DNA of 41,876 nucleotides from Gillisia sp. (GTDB lineage Bacteria; Bacteroidota; Bacteroidia; Flavobacteriales; Flavobacteriaceae): NCBI GenBank assembly GCA_024635675.1, contig JAGXIJ010000066.1, positions 1 to 41,876 of the forward strand, read 5' to 3'. Shown piece by piece: positions 20,327 to 29,761 of this stretch (position 1 is its first letter; each line of letters starts with the position of its first letter). The notes under the pieces were generated by a model. It saw only the letters and a program-made list of their open reading frames with translations, ran no database searches and was not told where the DNA came from. The position numbers and the translations under genes were made by a program.

Positions 20327-21799
20327 ATGATCACTAAACCACGATTTTTTCTAAAAGCCCTAACATTCTTATGTTTTATAACGCTGATGAGTTCTCAGAT
20401 AATAACTGCACAAACTCAATCCAAGGCAGCTCAAATAGAAGACCTCATAAACTTATATTCAGAATATGGTCAATTTAATGGGTCTGTATTGGTGGCCGAA
20501 GATGGGGAAGTGATTTATAAAAATGGTTTCGGAAAGGCAAATATGGAATGGGATATTCCAAACGCCCCAAACACAAAACACAGGTTGGGTTCCATCACCA
20601 AGCAGTTTACCGCGATGTTGATCCTTCAATTGGTAGAAGAAGGGAAATTGAAACTAGATGTTCCTATTACCACGTACCTTCCAGACTATCCTAAAGCCAC
20701 AGGAGATAAGATCACACTACATCATTTACTCACACACACCTCCGGAATTCCAAATTACACTTCCTTTCCTAAATTTTTTGATGATACCAGTCGGGATCCT
20801 TTTACGCCTACCGATTTTATTTTACAATTCAAGGAGATGGAATTAGAATTCGTGCCGGGAGAAAAATTCTCGTATAGCAACTCCGGTTATTTCCTTTTGG
20901 GGGTGATTATAGAAAAGGTAACAGGGAAATCTTATGAAGACAACTTAATGGAAAAGATCTTTAAGCCATTAAACATGAAAGACTCAGGATTCGATCATCA
21001 AAGTGTGATTCTTAAGAATAGAGCCTCCGGATATGAAAAGCGAGGGGATTCCTATATCAATGCGCCATATCTGGATATGTCTATTCCCTATTCCGCGGGA
21101 TCTCTGTATTCCACGGTAGAAGATCTTTATTTATGGGATCGTGCACTTACTTCCAATAAATTACTTTCCGAAAAAAATAAGAAACTCATGTTTGCTCCAC
21201 ATATCAAATCAGGAAGCGGAACCTATGGCTATGGTTGGGGAGTCAATAAGATGGCTTTGGGGACCGCAACAGATAGCTTGACTGTAATTGGGCACGGAGG
21301 AGGAATAAATGGCTTCAATACACTTATAAACAGAACTGAAGATCAGGATCTGGTGGTATTGCTTAATAATACCGGTGGCACCAATCTTGGGGAAATGAGT
21401 CTAAATATTATAAAAATTCTAAACGACCAGCCTTATGAACTTCCGCAGCGATCTTTGGCAAATTTATTAAGAGATGAAATCATTCAAAATGGGGTAGAGG
21501 CCGGGATTGCGGAATTCGAAAAGCAAAAGAACTCTAAAGAGTATATTCTGAAGGAAAATGATATGAATAGTTTAGGCTATCAATTCTTGCAAACAGGGAA
21601 GGTGAAGGAAGCAATCGCAGTCTTTAAATTAAATGTAGTAGAATTTCCTGAATCTTCTAATGTATACGACAGTTTGGGAGAAGCTTATATGGAAGAGGGA
21701 AATAAGGAATTAGCAATTCTTAATTATAAGAGATCTGTAGAAATGGATCCCTCCAATGAGAACGGTAAAGAAATGATTAAAAAACTTCAAGGAGAGTAA
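20327..21799 (+). CDS. Serine hydrolase (class C beta-lactamase-like) with C-terminal TPR tail
   Basis: LGSITKQFTAM (SxxK), YSNSGY (YxN), IGHGGGINGF (HxG); C-terminal AIAVFKLNVVEFPESSNVYDSLGEAYMEEGNKELAILNYKRS. Confidence 0.95.
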   Translation: MITKPRFFLKALTFLCFITLMSSQIITAQTQSKAAQIEDLINLYSEYGQFNGSVLVAEDGEVIYKNGFGKANMEWDIPNAPNTKHRLGSITKQFTAMLILQLVEEGKLKLDVPITTYLPDYPKATGDKITLHHLLTHTSGIPNYTSFPKFFDDTSRDPFTPTDFILQFKEMELEFVPGEKFSYSNSGYFLLGVIIEKVTGKSYEDNLMEKIFKPLNMKDSGFDHQSVILKNRASGYEKRGDSYINAPYLDMSIPYSAGSLYSTVEDLYLWDRALTSNKLLSEKNKKLMFAPHIKSGSGTYGYGWGVNKMALGTATDSLTVIGHGGGINGFNTLINRTEDQDLVVLLNNTGGTNLGEMSLNIIKILNDQPYELPQRSLANLLRDEIIQNGVEAGIAEFEKQKNSKEYILKENDMNSLGYQFLQTGKVKEAIAVFKLNVVEFPESSNVYDSLGEAYMEEGNKELAILNYKRSVEMDPSNENGKEMIKKLQGE

Positions 21800-21819
21800 T
21801 TAAAAACCAAACCCGGTTT

Positions 21820-21891
21820 AATAAATCAATAGCTTTGAATTCGGAAAATGAAAATGGAAAAGAAATGCTGCTGAAAATCGAACAAGAATAA
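21820..21891 (+). pseudogene. Orphan C-terminal TPR-tail fragment
   Basis: NKSIALNSENENGKEMLLKIEQE* parallels YKRSVEMDPSNENGKEMIKKLQGE* of the preceding gene; no start or upstream body. Confidence 0.7.
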
Positions 21892-21926
21892 CGTTGTGAC
21901 AATTAATACTAAATAAATATACCATC

Positions 21927-23207
21927 ATGAAAAATTATTTATTGCTCATAGTAATAGCGTTTACCCTATTAAATTGCCAGCAAAAGGAAAAGACAACAGC
22001 TCTTGAAAAACCAACAAATCAAATAGGGATAGGACAGATAGATAGCGTTTATTCCAACATATTAAATGAGTCTCGAAAAATATGGGTGCATTTACCCGAA
22101 TCTGCAGGAGATGGCAAATTAAATGAAACCAAATACCCCGTTTTATATCTTTTAGACGGTCCAGGGCATTTTTATTCTGTAACTGGAATGATCAAACAAT
22201 TAAGTACTACCAACGGCAATACAATTGTTCCTGAAATGATTATTATAGGAATTCCTAATACCGATAGAAGCCGAGATATGACTCCTACACATGTGGAGAC
22301 CGATTTCTTTACAGGTGATAGTATTCAATATGCATCAGGTGGAGGCAACAAGTTCCTCGACTTCATGGAGGATGAGTTGATGCCGTATATAGAAAAAACT
22401 TATCCAGTATCTACTTATAAGACTTTTGTGGGTCATTCCTTTGGTGGTTTGGCTGTTATTAATTCACTTATTACCAGACCGCACCTTTTTAATAATTATG
22501 TTGCCATTGATCCAAGTTTATGGTGGGATGATGAAGTTCTTTTAAGAAATGCTGATTCAGTTTTAACTGAAAATAAGTTCGATGGAAAAGCACTATACGT
22601 TGGAGTAGCGAATACAATGAATGAGGGAATGACTATTAATGAGGTTCGAAGCGATACCGCTATAGCTTCAGCCCATATTAGGTCAATATTACAATTTGTG
22701 AATTCTACCGAGACTAAAAATGACAATGGTTTACTTTTTAAATGGAAATACTATGAGAATGACGACCATGGAAGCGTCCCTTTAATTGCAGAGTATGACG
22801 CCCTTCGTTTTCTTTTCCCCTGGTATTCTTTTAAAGATGGCAATCAATTTTTTGATCCAAATTCCACTATTTCAATTGAAGAAATGATAAGCATGATTGA
22901 TTCTCATTATAAGAATGTTTCTGCTCATTTCGGATACGAAACACTGCCAAATGAGTCATTTATCAATTCACTTGGATATGTTTTTTTGGGGAATAATCAG
23001 TATGACAAAGCCAACGCAATGTTTAAATTGAACATACAGAATTATCCTAATAGCTCTAATGTTTATGATTCTATGGGGGATTCCTATTTGGCACAACAAG
23101 ACTCAATCAAAGCCCTTGAACTTTTCACTAAAGCTCTAGAAGTAGGTAAGAATGATTATTCCCAAGAAAAAATTGACATGTTAAATGAAAATTTAAAAAT
23201 TGAATAA
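21927..23207 (+). CDS. Alpha/beta hydrolase, esterase D-like lipoprotein with C-terminal TPR tail
   Basis: Lipobox LLNC; YPVLYLLDGPGHFYSVTGM, FVGHSFGGLAVINSL, DDHGSVPL; tail FKLNIQNYPNSSNVYDSMGDSYLAQQD. Confidence 0.93.
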   Translation: MKNYLLLIVIAFTLLNCQQKEKTTALEKPTNQIGIGQIDSVYSNILNESRKIWVHLPESAGDGKLNETKYPVLYLLDGPGHFYSVTGMIKQLSTTNGNTIVPEMIIIGIPNTDRSRDMTPTHVETDFFTGDSIQYASGGGNKFLDFMEDELMPYIEKTYPVSTYKTFVGHSFGGLAVINSLITRPHLFNNYVAIDPSLWWDDEVLLRNADSVLTENKFDGKALYVGVANTMNEGMTINEVRSDTAIASAHIRSILQFVNSTETKNDNGLLFKWKYYENDDHGSVPLIAEYDALRFLFPWYSFKDGNQFFDPNSTISIEEMISMIDSHYKNVSAHFGYETLPNESFINSLGYVFLGNNQYDKANAMFKLNIQNYPNSSNVYDSMGDSYLAQQDSIKALELFTKALEVGKNDYSQEKIDMLNENLKIE

Positions 23208-23284
23208 TAAACTGCCACTAACAATGGCTATAATTCACTGTAATTCAGTTCTATCCCGAAATTAGAGTAAATATTAAAGGAATT

Positions 23285-23787
23285 ATGAAAAATAAAAACC
23301 GGGAAGATAAAACCGAACAGAGTAATAAAAAATCAAACAAGTCGAAGAATGAAACGGTTGTTTCTAAAGTGGACTTGATTACATCAGCCGAGGAAATAGA
23401 CAGTTTGTTTCTGGTTGCCTTCAATAATGGCGATGCAGATGCTATGATGAAATTGTATTGGAACAGTCCAGAGTTACGTGCTTATTTTCCAACCGAAACA
23501 CAGTTAAACGGATATGATGCAGTAAAAGCTTCCTATTCTAAAGACTTCGCTACCAATAAAGGAGCGAAACTTGAATATATTAGCATGAACAATGTGCTTT
23601 TTGCAGATGGGGTGGTTGGACACGGAATATTTAGAATAACCATGCCAGTTGAAGGAGGAGAACTATTGAATTTGAGGGTAGGTTTACTGAAGTAAAAGAA
23701 ATGAAGCACGGCAGAATGGTAATCACAATAGATCATGCTTCGATGCCAATGATTCCTCCTTTTGCCGACCCGACTCAGACCAAATAA
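23285..23787 (+). pseudogene. SnoaL-like protein, frameshifted
   Basis: First frame EIDSLFLVAFNNGDADAMMKLYWNSPELRAYFPTETQLNGYDAVKASYSKDF..; continues in another frame as EFEGRFTEVKEMKHGRMVITIDHASMPMIPPFADPTQTK*. Confidence 0.8.
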
Positions 23788-23974
23788 CACCTTGAATAGC
23801 TTTCGTGAGAACTTCAAACAGCTGAACCTTGAACGAGAAGTTCGTACCAAGACACGCCACAACTCATATACAAAAACGTTATATTTATTACCTTATAAAA
23901 TAAAAAAACACTTGAGTATTAGATATTAATGAGCTTAAGTAAACCACAATAAACACACATAAAAACCTATAGTC

Positions 23975-25912
23975 ATGAAAATTAAAATTTTAGGATTAGT
24001 AATTGTAACTCTCTTATTTTCTTGTAAAGAAGAAACTAAGATAACTCAAAGAGAAATCAAAGAATATTCCATTGAACAATTTATGGATAATGAAGCTGTT
24101 GGTGGTGGAAGCTTTTCATCTGACAATAGTAATTTATTAATATCGAGTAACCGTTCAGGTATTTATAACGTCTACACTATTCCTGCAAAAGGAGGTGAAA
24201 TGACTGCAATTACAAAGTCTGATAGCACATCTATTTTTGCTGAGTCATACTTTCCAAATGACAATAGAATGCTATTGAGTGCAGATGGAAATGGTGATGA
24301 AATTAATCACTTATTTGTAAGAGAATTAGATGGAACAATTAAGGATATTACACCGGAAAAAGGAGCGAAATCTAGTTTCTACGGATGGTCAAAAGATGAC
24401 AAGCATTTGTATTTTGGCTCCAACAAAAGAGACCCAAAATTTTTTGATGTATATAAATTATCGGTTGAGGACTACGCTGCTAAAATGATCTATCAAAACA
24501 ATGATGGCTTAGATTTTAGTGGAATGTCCGATGATGAAAACTACTTCGCCTTATCAAAAAGTTTAAATACAAATGATAGCGACTTATTTCTTTATGATGT
24601 AAAAACTAAAGAAATGACAAAAATAAATGATAACCTGAGCGCAAATGCTGCTCAGGATTTTTCAGTAGATAATTCAACGTTTTACTATACAACAGATGAT
24701 GGTGGAGAATTTTCTTATTTAATGTCTTACGATTTGAATTCAAAAGAAAAGAAAAAAATTGTTGAAAAATCTTGGGATATTATGGGAAGTGGCTTTACTT
24801 CTGAAGGAAAATACATGGTAGTCTATATTAATGAAGATGGAAAAAATGAAATTGAAGTATTAGATACCGAAACAATGAAACCTATAGATTTGCCGGATTT
24901 TGAAGGTAAAAGCATTACTAGTGTAGGTTTTAGTGATGACGAAAAATGGATGCGAATGTATGCTGGTGGTTCTAATTCACCTTCAGATTTATATACTTAT
25001 AATTTGGAGACCAAAGAACAACTTAAATTGACAAATGTTTTAAATAATGCAATTGATGTTGAAGATCTGGTTACCGCAAAAGTAATTCGATATAAATCCT
25101 TTGATGGTACTGAAATCCCTGCTATTTACTATTTGCCCCATCAAGCTTCCGAAGAAAATAAAGTGCCCGCTATGGTATTTGTTCATGGTGGTCCGGGAGG
25201 ACAAAGCCGCCAAGGTTTTAGCTCCTTAATACAATACATGGTAAATCATGGGTATGCTGTTTTAGCAGTGAATAATCGTGGTAGTAGCGGCTATGGAAAG
25301 ACCTTTTATAAAATGGACGATAAGAATCATGGTGAAAAAGATTTGCAAGATTGCGTAGAAGGTAAAAATTGGTTAGCAGATCAACCTGAAATTGACGGCG
25401 AAAAAATAGGAATAATTGGTGGATCATATGGTGGTTACATGACTATGGCTGCATTGACCTATACTCCGGAAGAATTTGATGTAGGTGTTAACTTATTTGG
25501 CGTTACCAATTGGATGCGTACATTAAAAAGTATTCCACCTTATTGGGAATCGTTTAGAGAGTCGTTATACCTAGAGTTAGGTGATCCGTTTTCAGCAGAT
25601 TCTATTCGTTTAAAACGAATTTCACCATTATTTCATACAGATAAAGTTACCAAACCATTGATCGTTTTACAAGGCACTAAAGACCCAAGAGTTTTACAGG
25701 TAGAGTCCGACGAAATTGTTGCAGGGGTAAGAAAAAATAATGTTCCTGTGGAATATGTTTTATTTGAGGATGAAGGTCATGGTTTCGTGAAAAAAGAAAA
25801 TCAAATAGAAGCCTATAGCCGGATACTCAAGTTTTTAGACACCTATCTTAAAAAAGAGAATCTTCCTGTAGATGGAGAAATTCCTAATACTGAAATTGAA
25901 GCCGAAAAATAA
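23975..25912 (+). CDS. S9 family (prolyl oligopeptidase/DPP-like) peptidase, lipoprotein
   Basis: Lipobox LLFSC; beta-propeller repeats; VFVHGGPGGQSRQGF, IGIIGGSYGGYMTM (GxSxGG), EDEGHGFVKKEN catalytic His. Confidence 0.96.
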   Translation: MKIKILGLVIVTLLFSCKEETKITQREIKEYSIEQFMDNEAVGGGSFSSDNSNLLISSNRSGIYNVYTIPAKGGEMTAITKSDSTSIFAESYFPNDNRMLLSADGNGDEINHLFVRELDGTIKDITPEKGAKSSFYGWSKDDKHLYFGSNKRDPKFFDVYKLSVEDYAAKMIYQNNDGLDFSGMSDDENYFALSKSLNTNDSDLFLYDVKTKEMTKINDNLSANAAQDFSVDNSTFYYTTDDGGEFSYLMSYDLNSKEKKKIVEKSWDIMGSGFTSEGKYMVVYINEDGKNEIEVLDTETMKPIDLPDFEGKSITSVGFSDDEKWMRMYAGGSNSPSDLYTYNLETKEQLKLTNVLNNAIDVEDLVTAKVIRYKSFDGTEIPAIYYLPHQASEENKVPAMVFVHGGPGGQSRQGFSSLIQYMVNHGYAVLAVNNRGSSGYGKTFYKMDDKNHGEKDLQDCVEGKNWLADQPEIDGEKIGIIGGSYGGYMTMAALTYTPEEFDVGVNLFGVTNWMRTLKSIPPYWESFRESLYLELGDPFSADSIRLKRISPLFHTDKVTKPLIVLQGTKDPRVLQVESDEIVAGVRKNNVPVEYVLFEDEGHGFVKKENQIEAYSRILKFLDTYLKKENLPVDGEIPNTEIEAEK

Positions 25913-25962
25913 TAACTCATTTAATAAAACTGTAATTGCTCTTAGTGTCGGCAAAAATGGGA

Positions 25963-26067
25963 CCTGATAGCGCGGATTTACAATCAGTGCTTACAGTAAA
26001 AAGTATAGAAAATGATCATTAAAGAGATAGCCAACCTGATAGCGCGGTTTACAATCAGTGCTTACAG
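25963..26067. repeat. REP-like sequences, two direct copies
   Basis: cctgatagcgcggatttacaatcagtgcttacag at 25963-25996 and cctgatagcgcggtttacaatcagtgcttacag at 26035-26067. Confidence 0.85.
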
Positions 26068-26265
26068 CCACTATCAAAACAAATCTAATAAAACAACTTC
26101 TAGATCATACCGATAGAACTGTAGTGGACTTATATAAAAAGCTTTTTCAGTTGTTGGTTTTGTTAAAATAGCAATGCTTTTTTTTGAAGTTATAAAAAAT
26201 TAACGCATCGCTACAGTAGTTTTTGTATTTGCACCACTTTATGGGCAAGGAATGCAATTCCGCGC
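26061..26265. mobile_element. Internally deleted, CDS-less derivative of the RAYT element
   Basis: Left end cttacagccactatcaaaacaaatctaataaaacaact..ctagatcat and right end cagttgttg..atagcaatgc..gaagttataaaaaa.taacgcat.gctacagtagtttttgtatttgc both match the ends of 28041-28711, in the same order and orientation. Confidence 0.82.
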
Positions 26266-26395
26266 CTTCTGGATTTGCGCCATCTGGATAACAAAAAAAA
26301 CAAACCAAAACAAAAAGCTTTTGCTACGTGCGTAGACGGAAACGAAAAGATTTCCTTGCATCCGCACTACTCATAGCAGAAGCCTTAGTAACAAC

Positions 26396-27901
26396 CTAAA
26401 GCTTCTGCATTAAAATTGCTGTAATAGTTTTAATGCCATCAATATAATTTCCTAAACGAATGTTCTCGTTTGGACTGTGTTGATTATTATCTGGATTCAC
26501 TGTTGGTACTGCAACAGCTGGAAGCCCTAAAGTAATCACAAAAGGTGAAATAGGAATTGAGCCACCCATGGTTCTTATTTGTATTGGGTCTTTGCTAAAC
26601 GCTTTGTTCATTCCTTTTCGTAACCATGCTCCTATTTCGGTATTAAAATCGGTACGAAAAGCGCCATACGATATTTCAGAATTAAATCGAGCAATCTTTT
26701 CGTGTGTCATACGTTCTTCTTCCGTTGGTTTTTCATCTACTAAATAATAACCTTGGTTAATGATATAGTCTTTCAACAATTTAACCATACGCTCTCCCTT
26801 AGTTTCGCTAACCAAACGTATATTCAATTCGGCAATAGCGGTTGCAGGAATAATTGTTCTTGTTTTATTACCAACCCAAGCTGACTCTAAACCCAAAATA
26901 CCTAATGCAGGATATTGAATTGCTTCCTGAAAATTATCACCAATATTATCGGTTGAAGCAATACCAAAGTCTTTTTTTATTTGATTTTCATCATCGGGTA
27001 CTTGTCTTAAAATTGCTTTTACCTCATCTGTTATCGTAATACCATCATACCACCCTGGAATAGCAACACGTCCATCTTCTTGCCACATGGTTGCTAATAA
27101 CTGAGATAATTTAACTGCAGGATTTGGTGCATAATTTCCATAATTACCGCTATGCAATGGTGTTCTTGGTCCAAATACTTCAAGAGAAATAGTAGCAATT
27201 CCACGTGCACCATAAGAAAGTGTTGGCTGATTTGATAGATGTCTTGGGCCATCAAAAATTACTAACATATCTGCACCCAATTCATTTTTATAATCTACAA
27301 CTGCTTTTGGTAATCTTGGTGAGCCTAATTCTTCTTCAAAATCCATGATTACTTTTAAATTATAATTCGGCTTAATGTTAAGGTCATTAATAATGTCCAT
27401 CGCTTTTAAAAACATCATATCTGGTCCTCGGGCATCGGATGCTGAACGAGAAAAAATACGCCAATCTGGATTAATATCACCATTTAGATTATTCCAATCA
27501 ATAATCTCCCAATTTCCAGTTTCATTTTTCTTTTTTAAAGCTGGGATATAAGGATTCGGCTGATTCCATTTTGTTGTGTCTACGGGTTGACCATCGACTT
27601 GGAGATATACCAAAACTGTTTTTTTAGCATTAGGGAAATTTCGTGTAGCTAGTAATAAAGGAACTGTTTCAGTTTTTAAACGCTGTGTTTTAAAACCTCG
27701 TTTTACGAAAGCTGTTTCACACCATTTTACATTGGGTTCTATTTCTTCAGGATTGTAAGCATCGTTTGGTAAGCTAAAAAATTCATGCAATTCAGTAAAT
27801 GAAGCTTTAGCATATTTAAGTGACAACTCATCAAGATTTTGAGAGCATAAATAATTAAATGGGAGCGTTAAAAGAATTAAAATAAGTGCTTTTCGTGTCA
27901 T
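26396..27901 (-). CDS. M20 family metallopeptidase, secreted
   Basis: Signal peptide MTRKALILILLTLPFNYLCSQ; TVLVYLQVDGQPVD, DARGPDMMFLKA, MDFEEELGSPRL, LHSGNYGNYAPNP, GGSIPISPF; start placed at internal Met. Confidence 0.93.
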   Translation of the reverse strand: MTRKALILILLTLPFNYLCSQNLDELSLKYAKASFTELHEFFSLPNDAYNPEEIEPNVKWCETAFVKRGFKTQRLKTETVPLLLATRNFPNAKKTVLVYLQVDGQPVDTTKWNQPNPYIPALKKKNETGNWEIIDWNNLNGDINPDWRIFSRSASDARGPDMMFLKAMDIINDLNIKPNYNLKVIMDFEEELGSPRLPKAVVDYKNELGADMLVIFDGPRHLSNQPTLSYGARGIATISLEVFGPRTPLHSGNYGNYAPNPAVKLSQLLATMWQEDGRVAIPGWYDGITITDEVKAILRQVPDDENQIKKDFGIASTDNIGDNFQEAIQYPALGILGLESAWVGNKTRTIIPATAIAELNIRLVSETKGERMVKLLKDYIINQGYYLVDEKPTEEERMTHEKIARFNSEISYGAFRTDFNTEIGAWLRKGMNKAFSKDPIQIRTMGGSIPISPFVITLGLPAVAVPTVNPDNNQHSPNENIRLGNYIDGIKTITAILMQKL

Positions 27902-27941
27902 AATAATTAGTTTGTATAATCTATAAAAAATTCGATAGCAA

Positions 27942-28010
27942 AATTCGATAGCGCGGATTTGCAACTACAACGTCGATAGCGCGGATCGATAGCGCGGATT
28001 TGCAATCCGT
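27942..28010. repeat. REP-like sequences, clustered copies
   Basis: Core (c)gatagcgcggat three times, the last as gatagcgcggatttgcaatccgt. Confidence 0.82.
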
Positions 28011-28053
28011 TCCGTGCCTACAACGTGCCCCATAGCCGTTCTTACAACCACTA

Positions 28054-28608
28054 TCAAAACAAATCTAACAAAACAACTGCTAGATCATTCTCTAAATCTG
28101 CATAATTTCTTGCGGAACTAAAATAATAATCTTCTGGCAATGCAACAATTTTGTCTTTTACAGGATTATTGTGAATATAATTCACTTTTTGCTTTATAAA
28201 CCAATTGGTTTCCGCATTTTCTGCGTGATAACCATTTTGCCAAACTTTGTATTTTTGTTCTCTTTTTAGATGTTCACAGGATTTTTTAAAATAATCTAAC
28301 ATCCACTCGCGGCGACTTTCAGGTTCTTCAATAATTGTTTGAATGATTTTCTTGGATGTAAATTTTTTGAAATCTCTAATGATGTCCGACAAAACAAAGC
28401 CGTTTGTACCCTTGCAAAGCAAATGAATGTGACTAGACATAATACAATAAGCATATATTTCTAAACCTTTGTTTTGTTGGCAATGCCGCAATGCATTGAT
28501 GATGACCTGTTTTTGATTTAGTCTGGTAAAAACATCAATCCAACCTACTGTAGTGATAGTTATAAAAAAAGCTTCTTCAGTTGTTGTAGCTTTATATTTT
28601 GTTGACAT
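28054..28608 (-). CDS. REP-associated tyrosine transposase (RAYT; Y1/IS200-like)
   Basis: AYCIMSSHIHLLCKG (HUH motif), VLSDIIRDFKKFTSKKI, KVWQNGYHAENAETNWFIKQKVNYIHNNPVKDKIV, YFSSARNYA. Confidence 0.95.
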   Translation of the reverse strand: MSTKYKATTTEEAFFITITTVGWIDVFTRLNQKQVIINALRHCQQNKGLEIYAYCIMSSHIHLLCKGTNGFVLSDIIRDFKKFTSKKIIQTIIEEPESRREWMLDYFKKSCEHLKREQKYKVWQNGYHAENAETNWFIKQKVNYIHNNPVKDKIVALPEDYYFSSARNYADLENDLAVVLLDLF

Positions 28609-28686
28609 AGCAATGCTTTTTATTTGAAGTTATAAAAAACTAACGCATAACTACAGTAGTTTTTGTATTTGCGTCACTTATGAGCC

Positions 28687-28755
28687 CGGAATGCAATTCC
28701 GCGCTATCATTGTGGGATGTATTTGCCTATCTGGCAAGGAATGCAATTCCTCGCC
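28687..28755. repeat. REP-like sequences, two copies on the other side of the RAYT gene
   Basis: ccggaatgcaattccgcgctatc and aaggaatgcaattcctcgccatc; inverted relative to the gatagcgcgg copies. Confidence 0.8.
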
Positions 28756-29009
28756 ATCTGGACGCTATGGATGGAATTACCGGGCAACCTTACTCTGCAG
28801 AAGATTAACAGGCAATAGTTACTGGTACAGTTGCAAAAGTAACGCTAATTAGAAATTTATAAGTATTAGGGAAATTAGCTCATTTCCCAATTGCGGTTGG
28901 GGATGAGGTTTTGTCATTCCTCATTAAATATACTAACTTAGGCAGTAGTGTAATAAGACCGGAACACCATTAAAAGCTATTTTAGGTAATAAAAAAAAAG
29001 CATAAAACT

Positions 29010-29573
29010 ATGATCTATTACTGGTATACCATCTTAAAAATATTAGTGCTCAGGAACTTTCAAAGTTCGGTGAACTATGATGAGACCATTAGAAGAACCT
29101 ATAGAGTTGGTCTTATGGATTGTGATGGTTTGCGGGTGATGACTGCCTCGAAATACGCAGTATATATGGATTTTATTCGGTGGGAACTAATAGCCAGATC
29201 TCAACTTTTTAAAGCCATCGTAAAACGCGGCCTGGCGCCATCTTTAGGTTCTCAAAAGATAATCTATAGAAAACCTCTAAAAGTATGGAGCAAATTTGAA
29301 GTGGTTTTAGAAAGCGTGGGCTGGGATGAGAAATGGGTGTACTTTGTCCATAATTTCGAGCAAAATAAAGAGGTAAAAGCAGTAGGGATTGTTCGCGCTT
29401 TGGTTTGGAAGCGGGATATTCCAAGTGTGCTTTCAGAGATCATGAAGGAGATCGGGGCACCGTTATCCAAAACCCCTCCAGAATGGGTATCAGAGATGTT
29501 CAAGGAAGATAAGGAGATCATTAGAAGAAGTCAGCCGGAGTATAAAACCTCAAACCTGAAACCTCAAACCTAA
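29010..29573 (+). CDS. Acyl-CoA thioesterase-like (hot-dog fold) protein
   Basis: RRTYRVGLMDCDGLRVMTASKYAVYMDFIRWELIARSQLFKAIVKRGLAPSLGSQKIIYRKPLKVWSKFEV. Confidence 0.85.
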   Translation: MIYYWYTILKILVLRNFQSSVNYDETIRRTYRVGLMDCDGLRVMTASKYAVYMDFIRWELIARSQLFKAIVKRGLAPSLGSQKIIYRKPLKVWSKFEVVLESVGWDEKWVYFVHNFEQNKEVKAVGIVRALVWKRDIPSVLSEIMKEIGAPLSKTPPEWVSEMFKEDKEIIRRSQPEYKTSNLKPQT

Positions 29574-29582
29574 TTAAGGAAA

Positions 29583-29729
29583 ATGAATAAACTTTTAATA
29601 CTTGGCATCATACTGCTCCTTGCAGGAATTGCCGCTTACTACTTTGTAGTCCCAGCAGCTCATGGATTTTGGATAGGCGCCCTTATGGGTTCTGGCGGTG
29701 TTCTTATAATTACCGGAGCAGCAAAATAG
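29583..29729 (+). CDS. Small (48 aa) membrane protein
   Basis: ATG 29583 to TAG 29729: MNKLLILGIILLLAGIAAYYFVVPAAHGFWIGALMGSGGVLIITGAAK; two hydrophobic helices; preceded by AAGGAAA; absent from the supplied ORF track (too short). Confidence 0.7.
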   Translation: MNKLLILGIILLLAGIAAYYFVVPAAHGFWIGALMGSGGVLIITGAAK

Positions 29730-29761
29730 TTTGCGTAAATTTTAAAATTGAAATTTTGGTT

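Noticed and set aside
25963-28010. CRISPR array as explanation for repeated gatagcgcggat units
   Set aside because: Spacing irregular, both orientations occur, units flank a RAYT gene; REP elements fit better. No other regularly spaced repeats seen.
26061-28711. True composite transposon carrying the M20 peptidase
   Set aside because: RAYTs are not known to move composite units and one flank lacks the transposase; direct-repeat recombination is the safer reading.
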